DNA of 64,000 nt, taken from assembly GCA_947493945.1 (NCBI GenBank), contig CANLSR010000003.1, forward strand, positions 417,514 through 481,513, in the 5' to 3' direction. Positions 8,230-17,239 of this stretch are shown in pieces (position 1 is the first letter of the stretch; every line of letters starts with the position of its first letter). This DNA is from an uncultured bacterium (GTDB lineage Bacteria; Bacteroidota; Rhodothermia; Rhodothermales; Rubricoccaceae). The position numbers were made by a program, and so were the translations under genes. The notes under the pieces were generated by a model that was not told the origin of the DNA, made no database searches, and was given only the letters and a program-made list of their open reading frames with translations.

Positions 8230-11200
8230 GAGGGCAGGCCGGGCTGGTGGTAGCACCGCAGCGGCGCCCACAGGCACGCGGCCCAGGCGTGGACGGCCTT
8301 GGCCTCGTCGGCGAACGGGTCGCGGCCGCGCGTGGCGAGGGCCACGTGGGCGTCGTCGCGGTCGCCCGTCTGGCCGAAGCCGCCCTCGAACTTTTTCCGG
8401 GCGTGGCCGACCGCCCAGTCGTTGATGTCCGGGACGCCGTTGTGCGCGCCGTCGCCGGTCCCGGTTGCGGCGTACTCGCGCGCCAGGATCCGGTCGAGCC
8501 AGGCCGCCCGCGCCGAGCCGGACAGCTTGTCGCCGTAGGCGTAGGACGCACGCTCGAACAGCGGCGGCGCCGACTGGCGGATGGCGCGGTAGCCGCGCAC
8601 CAACGCCTGGAGCAGCATCCGGGCGTCGTCGGCGGGGACGGGCGCGAAGTGGCACGTGTCGCGCGTGCCCAGCGACGTCGTGGTGGCGACGCGGCCGGCC
8701 GAGACGGCCAGGTGGTCCACCCAGGCCGCGACCAAGTCCTTGGGCCGCACGCTCCCCGCCCGGAAGCGCAGCGCCCCAGTCGGGCCGGCGTGCGCCACCG
8801 TCCCCACCACGCGCCCGCCGTCCACGTCGATGGCCACCGCCAGCGGCTCGCGCGGCCCCCACTGGCGGACGGCGTCGGCGACGGGCACGACGGCCTCGCG
8901 CGCTTGGCGGAGCCACGCCGGGCCGGGCGCGCCACCGGGCAGCAGGCCGCTTCGGAGCAGCCGCTCGGCGACCTCGTCGTCGGGGAGCCCATCAAGGACG
9001 GCGTCTAGAATGGCCGCGCGGACGGCGTAGCGGCCCAGCCCGTCCAACGCGACCGGCTCGTCGTCGTGGACCGCGTCGTCGTCCAGGTCGAGGGCCACGC
9101 GCAGGCGGCGGCGGACGACGTGGCGGCTGGGGTTGGTCCAGGCGTCGGCCAAGTCCGCCAAGGTGACGGTGTGCGACGGCTCGTCGTCCGGGAGCGGGTC
9201 GGCGCCCAGGAACGGGGCGGGCTGGGTGGTCTCGCCCGGCGCGACGTGGTGCTGGGCGGCAAAGCTCCGCATGGGGCCGGGCCGGTAGTAGTCGTCGGCA
9301 AAGGGCTGGAGCCGGTGCGTCTCGACCAAGCGCTCGGCGTCGTCGCCCCAGTGCAGCCGAGTGGCGTCCAGGAACGCGTCCAGGACGACCGAGTGGGCGC
9401 GCGGGCTGTTGTCCTTCTGGCTCCGCCCGACGAAGCTCAGCACCAGCCGGTCGCGTGCCGCCAGCACGGCGTCGACGGAGAGTTGCTTTTGGAACGCGCG
9501 CGGCGCCGAGTCGCCGGGGCGCGGGTCGTGGGCGATCAGGTCGAAGCCCAGCGGCGTCTCGGGGCGCGGCCACACGCCGTCGCCCAGGCCCAAGAGGGCC
9601 ACGACGCGGTGCGGCGCGTGGCGGAGCACCTGGGGATCGGCGACGGTGATCCGTCCGGTCAGGACGGGCTCGCGCCGCTCCAGCGCTGCCACGGCCCGGT
9701 CGAGGTGGGCGCGGACGACGCGGAACGACACCTCGGCGCCGGGCACGTCTGCCAGTTCGGAGAGCGTGGCGAGGTCGAGCGCGGTCTGGCGGAGGTGGAC
9801 CACGGCCTCGACCTCCTCGTCGTCGCGCGGCTCGAAGGCGCGGTCGAGGAACATCAGCAAGTGCGCCGGCCACTCCGCCAGCGGGCGCGGACGGTCGAGG
9901 GCGTCGAGCGAGCGGAACAGGGCCTCGGCCCACTCGGAAAAGCGGCCCAGCAGGTCGGCGCCGTCCAGGCCGGCGGCGCTGCACGGGAGGTGGCCCATTA
10001 CCAGCCCGTCGTCGTCGCACAGGACGCCGAGCAAGAGCCGGTCGAGCCCGAAGCGCCAGGTGTGGAGGTCGTCGGCCGGCACGCCGAACCGGCCCTTCCG
10101 CTCGGCGTCGAGGCCCCAGCAGACGCCCGACTCCGCGATCCACCGGCGGAGCCGGGGCAACTCGTCCTCCTCGATCCGGGCCGCGCGGCGGACGAGCGGG
10201 TAGCCCAACAAGTCCAACAGGTCCGAGGCCGTGACGCGGCCGTCGTGGAGCCGGAGCGCGCGCGTAAACGCCTCGACCACGCGCAGCGCCGGCGCGTGCG
10301 GGTGGTCCACGACGTGGTACGGCAGGCGGAGCCCGTCGCCGGTCGCGCTCTCGGCCCCGAACACGGCGTCGACGAGCGGCGCGTACTCGTCGAGGTCCGG
10401 GACCAGCACGAGCACGTCGGCCGGTCGCAGGCCGTCGACGGTGTCGAAGGCGTCCAGGAGCACGTCGCGCAGCGCCTCCAGCTCGCGCGTCGGCGAGTGG
10501 CAGTCCAGGACGCGGATCGAGCGGTCGTCCGGGTCGAGCGGGACGGGCGCGGCCGGCGGGGTGTCCGCCGTGAGCGCGTCCTGCAACTGGCGGAGCGCGT
10601 CGGCGCGAGGCTGGGCGTCGCCGGCGGACTCCGCCAGCCGCTCGGGAGGCGGGGCGCCGAGGTCCTGGAGGACCGTCCAGTAGTCGGCCGTCCGGGTGGC
10701 GAGCGCGCGCAGGAACGGGTGCCGCCGAGGCTCGGACGTGGCGTCGCCTGCCGTGACGGCGTAGACCGTCACGGGCACGTGCCGGGCGACCTCGGTGAGC
10801 ACGCGCCAGTAGACCGGCGGGAAGAGCAGCGCGCCGAACACCGAGACGCGGCGCGGCAGCGACAGGTGCGCGTCGGGACGCTGGCGGAGCGTGTCGGCGA
10901 GCGCGAGCAGGCCGGCGGCGCGGTCGAGGCACGGCGCGTCGTGCTGGAGCCGGCGCCAGAGCGCGGCCTGCCAGACGCCGTGGGCGAAATCGGGGGCGGG
11001 ATCGGCGCCGTCGGCCCAGGCTGCCAGCACGTCGGGGCGGTAGACCTGGTAGTCGTCGAACAGCTCGGCCAGGCGCGTCGCCAGCGGCATGGCCTGGCCG
11101 CCGGTCCCGTCGAGGTAAGCGCGGAGCGGCGCCCACACGGGGTCGTCGTCCAGCGCGTCGAGGATGGGGGCCAGCCGCCACGCGAGCGGGCCGGCGTCGA

Positions 11201-11477
11201 ACGGGTGCCGGCCCTCGGGCGCCCGGGCGGACGGAACGAGCCGGCGGCCTAGGTCCGTCGCGAACGTCAGCGGCGCGGCCAGGTCCAGGCTGGCGGCGCA
11301 GCCGTGGGCCTTGGCCAGCTCGTGCGTGAGCCAGACCCTCAGCCCCTTGTTCTGGGCCACCAGGATCGTCTCGCTCTCCAGCGGCCCGGCCGGGTCGGCG
11401 GCCAGCGCGCCCGCCAGCCGCTCGAACAGCGGCTCCAGGCGCGGGGCGGTGACGACGGACAGGCCCGGCGGATGCAC
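8226..11477 (-). CDS. recC: RecBCD enzyme subunit RecC (Chi recognition)
   Basis: The protein is 1083 residues from the GTG at 11477. The N-terminus (RLEPLFERLAGAL ... ILVAQNKGLRVWLTHELA) matches the RecC opening, with a helicase-like fold lacking ATPase motifs. DVLVLVPDLDEYAPLVDAVF and a C-terminal nuclease-like region with GTRDTCHFAPV follow. RecC holds RecB and RecD together and reads the Chi sequence in the 3' strand. An upstream in-frame GTG at 11519 exists, but a promoter-like TAGCTTG box lies between the two (11512-11506) and similarity to RecC begins only after 11477, so the downstream start is preferred. It is the first gene of recC-recB-recD and diverges from psd. Confidence 0.92.
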   Translation of the reverse strand: MHPPGLSVVTAPRLEPLFERLAGALAADPAGPLESETILVAQNKGLRVWLTHELAKAHGCAASLDLAAPLTFATDLGRRLVPSARAPEGRHPFDAGPLAWRLAPILDALDDDPVWAPLRAYLDGTGGQAMPLATRLAELFDDYQVYRPDVLAAWADGADPAPDFAHGVWQAALWRRLQHDAPCLDRAAGLLALADTLRQRPDAHLSLPRRVSVFGALLFPPVYWRVLTEVARHVPVTVYAVTAGDATSEPRRHPFLRALATRTADYWTVLQDLGAPPPERLAESAGDAQPRADALRQLQDALTADTPPAAPVPLDPDDRSIRVLDCHSPTRELEALRDVLLDAFDTVDGLRPADVLVLVPDLDEYAPLVDAVFGAESATGDGLRLPYHVVDHPHAPALRVVEAFTRALRLHDGRVTASDLLDLLGYPLVRRAARIEEDELPRLRRWIAESGVCWGLDAERKGRFGVPADDLHTWRFGLDRLLLGVLCDDDGLVMGHLPCSAAGLDGADLLGRFSEWAEALFRSLDALDRPRPLAEWPAHLLMFLDRAFEPRDDEEVEAVVHLRQTALDLATLSELADVPGAEVSFRVVRAHLDRAVAALERREPVLTGRITVADPQVLRHAPHRVVALLGLGDGVWPRPETPLGFDLIAHDPRPGDSAPRAFQKQLSVDAVLAARDRLVLSFVGRSQKDNSPRAHSVVLDAFLDATRLHWGDDAERLVETHRLQPFADDYYRPGPMRSFAAQHHVAPGETTQPAPFLGADPLPDDEPSHTVTLADLADAWTNPSRHVVRRRLRVALDLDDDAVHDDEPVALDGLGRYAVRAAILDAVLDGLPDDEVAERLLRSGLLPGGAPGPAWLRQAREAVVPVADAVRQWGPREPLAVAIDVDGGRVVGTVAHAGPTGALRFRAGSVRPKDLVAAWVDHLAVSAGRVATTTSLGTRDTCHFAPVPADDARMLLQALVRGYRAIRQSAPPLFERASYAYGDKLSGSARAAWLDRILAREYAATGTGDGAHNGVPDINDWAVGHARKKFEGGFGQTGDRDDAHVALATRGRDPFADEAKAVHAWAACLWAPLRCYHQPGLPS

Positions 11478-11505
11478 AGTCTGGGTTTCTATTTGTGAGG
11501 TGGCC

Positions 11506-11512
11506 CAAGCTA
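11506..11512 (-). promoter_or_regulatory. Putative -7 box TAGCTTG for the recCBD operon
   Basis: TAGCTTGGGCC on the minus strand lies 28 bases before the GTG chosen for recC. It matches the box seen before several other genes in the window and helps to decide the recC start. Confidence 0.4.
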
Positions 11513-11653
11513 CGGGCACCGGCCCCGGCTCCGCGGCGCCTCCCCGCCCCGCTGACGGAGCGCGTCCGCCAGCGGCTCGCGCGTGGGCAGAGCGCGCCGA
11601 TGGAGAACCGACGGCGGCCCGCCCCGTAGCCTCCCCCGTCCTCCCCCCGACCC

Positions 11654-12484
11654 ATGAGCGCGTTCGTCCGACTCCAACACGCCCTGCCCCAGCACGCGCT
11701 CTCTAGGGCCTTGGGCCGGCTGGCGGCGGCCGAGGCGCCCTGGGTGCGCCGGCCGCTGATCAAAGCGTTCGCCCGGGTCTACGGCGTCGACATGGGCGAG
11801 GCCGAGCGGCCGGACCTGGCGGGCTACCGCTCGTTCAACGACTTTTTCACCCGGTCGCTGGCGCCCGGCGTCCGGCCCGTCGACCCCGCGCCCGACTCGG
11901 TCGTAAGCCCGGCCGACGGCGTCGTGAGCCAGGCCGGCGTGATCGAGCGCGGCGAGCTGATCCAGGCCAAGGGCATCCGCTACTCGTTCCAGACGCTGGC
12001 CGACGCCTGCGCCGGGCCTCAGTTCGAGGGCGGCGCGTTCGCGACGGTCTACCTCTCGCCCAAGGACTACCACCGGGTCCACCTCCCGCTGGCGGGCCGG
12101 CTGCTGCGGACGGTCGCGATCCCGGGCAAGCTGTTCTCGGTCAACGCGGCGACCGAGAGCGGCGTGCCGGGCCTGTTCGCCGTCAACGAGCGGCTGGTGA
12201 TGGAGTTCGAGACGGCGTTCGGCCAGATGCTGGTGGTGATGGTCGGCGCGATGATCGTGGCCAGCATCGAGACCGTGTGGGGCGGCCCGCGCTCGCCGTA
12301 CCGCGAGACGGTCGTGACCGAGCACGACCGGGCGTTCGAGAAGGGCGACGAGGTCGGGCGGTTCCTGCTGGGCAGCAGCGTCGTGCTGGCGTTCGAGGCC
12401 GGCCGCGTCGGGCTCGGCGGGCTGGCGGCGGGCGCCGCCGTGCGGATGGGCCAGCCGATTGGGCGCGCCTCCGAGGCCGACTAG
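11654..12484 (+). CDS. psd: Phosphatidylserine decarboxylase proenzyme
   Basis: This 276-residue enzyme converts phosphatidylserine to phosphatidylethanolamine at the inner membrane. It is made as a proenzyme that cuts itself to form a pyruvoyl group. The sequence shows RSFNDFFTR, SPADGVVSQAG, YLSPKDYHRVHLPLAG (the catalytic His region), LFAVNERLV and the self-cleavage site LGSS with the cut expected between Gly240 and Ser241. LGSS instead of LGST is common in the family. The length is normal for the bacterial type I enzyme. TAGCCTC, a weaker version of the local promoter box, lies 20 bases before the ATG. No phosphatidylserine synthase gene is adjacent. Confidence 0.96.
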   Translation: MSAFVRLQHALPQHALSRALGRLAAAEAPWVRRPLIKAFARVYGVDMGEAERPDLAGYRSFNDFFTRSLAPGVRPVDPAPDSVVSPADGVVSQAGVIERGELIQAKGIRYSFQTLADACAGPQFEGGAFATVYLSPKDYHRVHLPLAGRLLRTVAIPGKLFSVNAATESGVPGLFAVNERLVMEFETAFGQMLVVMVGAMIVASIETVWGGPRSPYRETVVTEHDRAFEKGDEVGRFLLGSSVVLAFEAGRVGLGGLAAGAAVRMGQPIGRASEAD

Positions 12485-12604
12485 GGCCGCCGGCCGACGT
12501 CGCCAGCGGCACGAGCGGACGCACGCCCGGCCCCTCCGCCCGGACCTGGTGGAGATCGGGGCGCCCTACGAACCGGCGCCCGTTTCCGCGCGTTGGGGCC
12601 GCTG

Positions 12605-13453
12605 ATGCGCGCGACGTTCTCCCTTCTCGCCCTGCTCGTCGCCGGGCTGGCGGCCTGCACCGACGCCGGTTCGCCGGCGCCGTCGGCCCCCGCGTCCGGC
12701 GCCGAGATCCCGCCGCCCTACCGCCTGGACGCGCCGGACGCCGTGGTCGAGCTGGCGCCCGAGCTGCGCGAGATCTCCGGGCTCACCGTCCTGCCGAGCG
12801 GCAACCTGGGCGCGGTCCAGGACGAGCGCGGCACGATCTACGAGCTCGACCCGGCCACGGGCCGGATCGTCGACCGGCTGGCGTTCCACGGCAACGGCGA
12901 CTTCGAGGGCGTCGAGTTGGTGCCCGGCGACGCCGTGTGGGCGCTGCGCAGCGACGGCACGCTGGACCGCATCGCCCGGGACTCGACGGGCGCGCCGGCC
13001 TCGCGCACCGTCGACACGCCGCTCAGGGGCCGGAACGACACCGAGGGGCTGGCCTACGACGGCGCCGGCCGGCTGCTCATCGCCTGCAAAGAGTGGCCGG
13101 GGGACGGGCTGGGCGATGTCCGCGCGGTCTACGCCTTCGACCTGGCGACTGAGACGCTCGGGCCCCGGCCGGTCGCCCTCCTCGACCGCCAGCGGGTCGA
13201 CGGCCTCGCGGCTTTCAAGCCATCTGCACTGGCGGTGCACCCGGTGTCGGGCGAGGTCTACGTTTTGTCGTCTGTTCGAACAGCCATCGCCGTCCTGACG
13301 CCCGACGGCGCCCTCCGCGCGGTGCTCCCGTTCCCCAGCGGGCTGGTGCCCCAGCCGGAAGGCATGGCGTTTGCGGCCGACGGCACGCTCTACGTCTCGA
13401 GCGAAGGCCCGCGCGGGCCGGGCCTCCTCCTCCGCTACTCCCCCCTCCGCTAG
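12605..13453 (+). CDS. SdiA-regulated-like beta-propeller lipoprotein
   Basis: The protein is 282 residues from the ATG at 12605; a TTG four codons earlier is less likely. The N-terminus MRATFSLLALLVAGLAAC has a lipobox with Cys18, so it should be lipid-anchored. The rest resembles the SdiA-regulated (PF06977) six-bladed propeller family: ELREISGLTVLPSGNLGAVQDE, GRNDTEGLAYDGAGRLLIACKE and a C-terminal PEGMAFAADGTLYVSSEG. The biochemical role of this family is not established; homologous propellers bind ligands or act as lactonases. Its stop codon directly abuts the ATG of the next gene, so the two are probably co-translated. Confidence 0.75.
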   Translation: MRATFSLLALLVAGLAACTDAGSPAPSAPASGAEIPPPYRLDAPDAVVELAPELREISGLTVLPSGNLGAVQDERGTIYELDPATGRIVDRLAFHGNGDFEGVELVPGDAVWALRSDGTLDRIARDSTGAPASRTVDTPLRGRNDTEGLAYDGAGRLLIACKEWPGDGLGDVRAVYAFDLATETLGPRPVALLDRQRVDGLAAFKPSALAVHPVSGEVYVLSSVRTAIAVLTPDGALRAVLPFPSGLVPQPEGMAFAADGTLYVSSEGPRGPGLLLRYSPLR

Positions 13454-16400
13454 ATGCGCTTTTTCTACGTCGCCCTCGCCGCCGCTCTGGTGGCCGGCTG
13501 CGCCACCACGCAAACGTACGTGGCGCCAGAGCGCCGCGCCGACCCGACGCCGGCGCTGCCCGGGGGCCAGATCGCCCACCGCGTCTTCCTGACGGGCAAC
13601 ACCGGCGACCTGCGCGGCGAGGCGGACGCCGCCGTGCTCCGCGCGCTGGCGGCCGACGCGCGCGCCGACGGCGAGGACGCGACGGTCGTGGTCCTGGGCG
13701 ACCTGACCGCCGGCGGGCTCCCCAGCGCCGGCGACCCGGACCGCGCCCAGGCTCAAGTGCCGGTCGACGCGCTGATCGCCGCGCTGGCGGGCCTGGAGGC
13801 CGAGGTCCTGGTCGTGCCCGGCGACCGCGACTGGCGCCGGGGCGCCGACGGCGTCCAGCGGCTGGAGGCCCTGCTCGACAGCACGCTGGGCGGCGACGTC
13901 CTGACGCCGGGCGACCAGTCCGGCGGGCCGCGCGAGATGGAGCCGGCCGAGGGCCTGCGCCTGATCGCGCTCGACACGGCGTGGTGGCTCCTGGACCCCG
14001 AGGACCGGCCGGCCGGCGAGGCCGAGGACCAGGACGTCCGCTCGCCGTCCGACGTGGCGCGCATCTTCGAGCAGATCTTGATCGACCGCGACGACGACCG
14101 CGTGGTGGTCCTGGCCCACCACCCGCTGATCTCGCGCGGCCCCTACGCCGGCTACCGCAGCAACCCGTTCTCGGGCTTCGTCGCCCAGACGCTGGGCACC
14201 AGCTCCCAGGACCTCGCCTCGCCGCGCTACCGCCAGCTGCGCGACGCCCTGGGCTCGCTGGCCAAGACCCACGACGGCCTGGTGTGGGCCGCCAGCCACG
14301 ACCGCATCCTGATGACCGAACGCGACGTCGTGAGCACGCTCGGCCAGCAGGTCCACCTCGTCTCGGGCACCGGCGGCGGCGAGGTCTCGACCTCGGGCCG
14401 GGCCGGCGCGCTGGCCGTGGCCTCGCGGCCCGGCTACCAGCGGCTGGTGTACTACGCCAACGGCCGGCTGTGGACCGAGACCGTCGAGGTGGACCCCGCC
14501 ACGGGCGCCCCCACGGTCACGTTCCGGGCCGAGGTGTCCGGCCCCAACGCCGAGCTCGTCGACACCCAGGTGCCGGACTCGGTCGCCACGCCCGACCTGC
14601 CGGGCAACCTGGGCGGCACCGTCACCTTGGCCGCCGACGAGGACTTCGTCACCGAGCGGTTCAGCAACGGCGGCTTTACGCGGGCGCTGTTCGGCAAAAA
14701 CTACCGCGACATGTGGAAGACGCCGGTCGAGTTCCCGGTCCTGGACCTGGGCACCGAGGCCGGCGGGCTCGTGCCGGTCAAGCGCGGCGGCGGCCTCCAG
14801 ACCACGTCGCTCCGCCTCTTGGGCGGCGACGGCCACGAGTACGGCCTGCGGCTGCTCGAAAAGGGCGGGCTCGCCCAGGTGCCGTACTCCCTGCGCGACG
14901 GGCTGGTGGGCGACGTGGTGCTGGAGCTGCGCGCGGCGATGGCGCCCTACGGCGCGCTCGTGGCCGCCCCGCTGGCGCAGGCCGTCGGCGTGGCCCAGCC
15001 GGACCCCCGGATCGTCTACGTCCCCGACGACCCGCGCCTGGGCCGCTACCGCGAGACGTTCGCCGACCGGCTGGCGCTCTACGAGATCCGCCCGGACGAC
15101 GACATGTCGGACGTGGCCGGCTTCGAGGGCATGGACGACGTGGTCTCGTCCTCCAAGCTGCGCGAGGAGCTGCGCGAGGACCAGGACCACCACGTGGACC
15201 AGCGGGCCTACCTCCGCGCCCGGCTGCTCGACCTCCTGATCGCCGACTGGGACCGCCACGCCGACCAGTGGCGGTGGGCCGCCTTCGAGCCCGGCACGCT
15301 GGACCCGACCCTGACCGGCGACGACTCCACTAAGGGCAAGGTCTACGTCCCCATCGCGCGCGACCGCGACTTCGCGTTCTACGGCATCGGCGGGATCCTC
15401 CAGCCGCTGCTCCAGGGGTTCGACCTCCGCCTCCAGCCGATCGGCGAGGACTACGGGAGCGTCCAGGGGCTGACCCAGAACGGATTCCACCAGGACCGCC
15501 GCTTTCTCGCTGGGCTCTCGCGCGACGACTGGCGGGAGGTGGCCCAGGAGGTCCAGGCCGAGTTGACCGACGCGGCCATCGGGCGCGCCGTCGGCGCGTT
15601 GCCGGACACGATCTACGCCCAGGTGGGCGACTTCTGGACGCGCGCGCTGCTCTCCCGCCGCGACCAGCTGGCCGACGCCGCCGACGACTACTACCGGCTG
15701 ATCTCCCGCACCGTCGACGTGGTCGGCAGCGACGAGCGCGAGCTGTTCCAGGCGGTCCGCCAGCCGGGCGGGGCCCTGGACGTGACCGTGCGCTCGTACA
15801 AGGGCGGCGAGCCGGGGCGGACGCTCTACCAGCGGACGTTCCGGCCCGACGAGACCGACGAGGTGCGGCTCTACGGCCTCGCCGGCCGCGACGCGTTCCG
15901 CGTCACCGGCGACGGGCCGGGCGCCGTCCGCGTCCGCGTGATCGGCGGCGCCGGCGACGACCGGCTCGCGGCGCCGGCCGGCGACGTGGTGGTCTACGAC
16001 GAGCCCGACGGGCTCGTGATCGACGGGGCCAGCCGCGGCGTCAGCGACCGCCGCTCGCGCCGGGTCGGCGTCAACCGCTACGACCCGACCGAGCAGGTGC
16101 TCGGCGCGCGCCAGGTCCTGCCGGCGCTTGGCTACTCGCCCACCGACGGGCTGCTGCTGGGCGCCGGCGTCACGTTCAAGGTGCCCGGCTTCCGGCTCCG
16201 CCCGTTCGCGGCCACGCACACGGTCCGGGCCAACTACGCGACGGCCACCGGCGGCCTCGCCGGCTCGTACACCGGCCGGATGCGCCAAGCCCTGGGCCGC
16301 TACGACCTCGACGTGGACGTCGAGGCGTCCACGCCACGCTACGCCCGCAACTTCTACGGCTTCGGCAACGGGACCGAGTCCGTCGACGGCGACCTGGCCC

Positions 16401-17185
16401 GCGTCAACCTGGCCCGCGTCGCGGCGCGCGCCGGCGTCAACGTGCCCGTCGGCGCGCGCTTCCGGCTGACGGCCGGCCCCAGCGTCCGCTACGCCGACGC
16501 GTCGCGCGACTCGCTGGCCGGCGCCCCGGTGTCGCAGCTGCCCGACGCGTCGTTCGACCCGCAGACGCACGCCGGCGGCTTTGCCCGGCTGGCGGTCTCG
16601 ACCGCCGACGACCTGCTCAACCCCCGCCAGGGGCTCCGGCTGGAAGTGACGGGGACGGCCTACGCCGGCGTCAACGGCTCGGCGGACGGCTACGGGACGG
16701 TGGGCGGCCACGCCGTGGCCTACCTACCGGTCCGGCTCGTGCCCCAGGTCACGCTCGCGATGCGGGCCGGCGCCGAGCACGTGATCGGCGACTTCCCGTT
16801 CTTCGACGCCGCCGTGCTGGGCGGGCCGGGCTCGCTGCGCGGCTACCGCCGCGAGCGGTTCGCCGGTCGGACGGCCGCCACGGCGTCGGCCGAGGCCCGC
16901 GCGATGCTGTTCGACCTCGACGCCTACGTGCTCCCGCTGCGCGTCGGCGCGCTCGCGTTCGTGGACGGCGGCCGCGTCTGGGCCGACGAGCGCGAGCCCT
17001 GCGGCGCCGTGGACTGTTCCGGCCGGCCGCGCTACAATGACGCCACGGTCAACGGTGGCCCGGTCCAGCTCGGTTACGGCGGCGGCCTGTGGGTCAGCGT
17101 CGTCGACCGGGCGCTGATCAACCTCACCGTCGGCGCCTCCGACGAGGGCACCCAGGTCACCTTCGGCCTCGGTTTCTCCTACTAA
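13454..17185 (+). CDS. Metallophosphoesterase fused to an Omp85/BamA-like outer-membrane barrel
   Basis: This is a 1243-residue surface protein. A lipobox (ALVAGC, Cys16) is followed by a calcineurin-like phosphoesterase domain, about residues 40-330, with VVVLGDLTAGG, VVPGDRDWRRG (GNHD-like) and VVLAHHPLIS. The usual first DxH motif is replaced by LTGNTGD. A middle region of about residues 450-800 contains LIADWDRHADQW (Asp600-Arg601-His602) and ARDRDFAFY (Asp637-Arg638-Asp639), a spacing reminiscent of HipA/FAM20-like kinase catalytic and metal-binding motifs. The C-terminal 400 residues form a 16-strand-type barrel with the Omp85 signature GSLRGYRRERFAG (about residues 1125-1136), ending in FGLGFSY. 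Similar fusions are known in Bacteroidota but their function is unresolved. The domain layout is seen; the kinase-like reading is speculation. Confidence 0.82.
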   Translation: MRFFYVALAAALVAGCATTQTYVAPERRADPTPALPGGQIAHRVFLTGNTGDLRGEADAAVLRALAADARADGEDATVVVLGDLTAGGLPSAGDPDRAQAQVPVDALIAALAGLEAEVLVVPGDRDWRRGADGVQRLEALLDSTLGGDVLTPGDQSGGPREMEPAEGLRLIALDTAWWLLDPEDRPAGEAEDQDVRSPSDVARIFEQILIDRDDDRVVVLAHHPLISRGPYAGYRSNPFSGFVAQTLGTSSQDLASPRYRQLRDALGSLAKTHDGLVWAASHDRILMTERDVVSTLGQQVHLVSGTGGGEVSTSGRAGALAVASRPGYQRLVYYANGRLWTETVEVDPATGAPTVTFRAEVSGPNAELVDTQVPDSVATPDLPGNLGGTVTLAADEDFVTERFSNGGFTRALFGKNYRDMWKTPVEFPVLDLGTEAGGLVPVKRGGGLQTTSLRLLGGDGHEYGLRLLEKGGLAQVPYSLRDGLVGDVVLELRAAMAPYGALVAAPLAQAVGVAQPDPRIVYVPDDPRLGRYRETFADRLALYEIRPDDDMSDVAGFEGMDDVVSSSKLREELREDQDHHVDQRAYLRARLLDLLIADWDRHADQWRWAAFEPGTLDPTLTGDDSTKGKVYVPIARDRDFAFYGIGGILQPLLQGFDLRLQPIGEDYGSVQGLTQNGFHQDRRFLAGLSRDDWREVAQEVQAELTDAAIGRAVGALPDTIYAQVGDFWTRALLSRRDQLADAADDYYRLISRTVDVVGSDERELFQAVRQPGGALDVTVRSYKGGEPGRTLYQRTFRPDETDEVRLYGLAGRDAFRVTGDGPGAVRVRVIGGAGDDRLAAPAGDVVVYDEPDGLVIDGASRGVSDRRSRRVGVNRYDPTEQVLGARQVLPALGYSPTDGLLLGAGVTFKVPGFRLRPFAATHTVRANYATATGGLAGSYTGRMRQALGRYDLDVDVEASTPRYARNFYGFGNGTESVDGDLARVNLARVAARAGVNVPVGARFRLTAGPSVRYADASRDSLAGAPVSQLPDASFDPQTHAGGFARLAVSTADDLLNPRQGLRLEVTGTAYAGVNGSADGYGTVGGHAVAYLPVRLVPQVTLAMRAGAEHVIGDFPFFDAAVLGGPGSLRGYRRERFAGRTAATASAEARAMLFDLDAYVLPLRVGALAFVDGGRVWADEREPCGAVDCSGRPRYNDATVNGGPVQLGYGGGLWVSVVDRALINLTVGASDEGTQVTFGLGFSY

Positions 17186-17200
17186 CTGCCGGCCTCCCCC

Positions 17201-17223
17201 CCGCTGGCGCTCGCCGCCAGCGG
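17201..17223. repeat. CCGCTGGCG/CGCCAGCGG hairpin at a gene end
   Basis: A perfect nine-base inverted repeat with a five-base loop lies 15 bases after the stop of the Omp85 fusion. It is one member of the GCTGGCGG palindrome family that occupies gene ends in this window. It could act as a terminator-like structure, although no T-run follows. Confidence 0.6.
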
Positions 17224-17239
17224 CCCGCCCCCTCCCCCC

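Noticed and set aside
8229..8916. Extension of recB upstream to about 8916
   Set aside because: That part overlaps the end of recC in another frame and gives Arg-rich sequence without RecB similarity. The GTGA overlap at 8226-8229 is the natural junction.
2418..11477. The helicase-nuclease operon as AddAB or a phage-defence helicase system
   Set aside because: Three subunits with RecC, RecB and RecD signatures and lengths are present in recC-recB-recD order, so this is the ordinary RecBCD recombination enzyme.
12566..16711. A 1381-codon open frame on the minus strand, opposite the propeller and Omp85 fusion genes
   Set aside because: It is a product of high GC content and strong third-position bias opposite real genes. 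Its translation is Arg/Ala/Val/Asp-rich, with no domain, signal or start context, while the plus strand encodes clear families.
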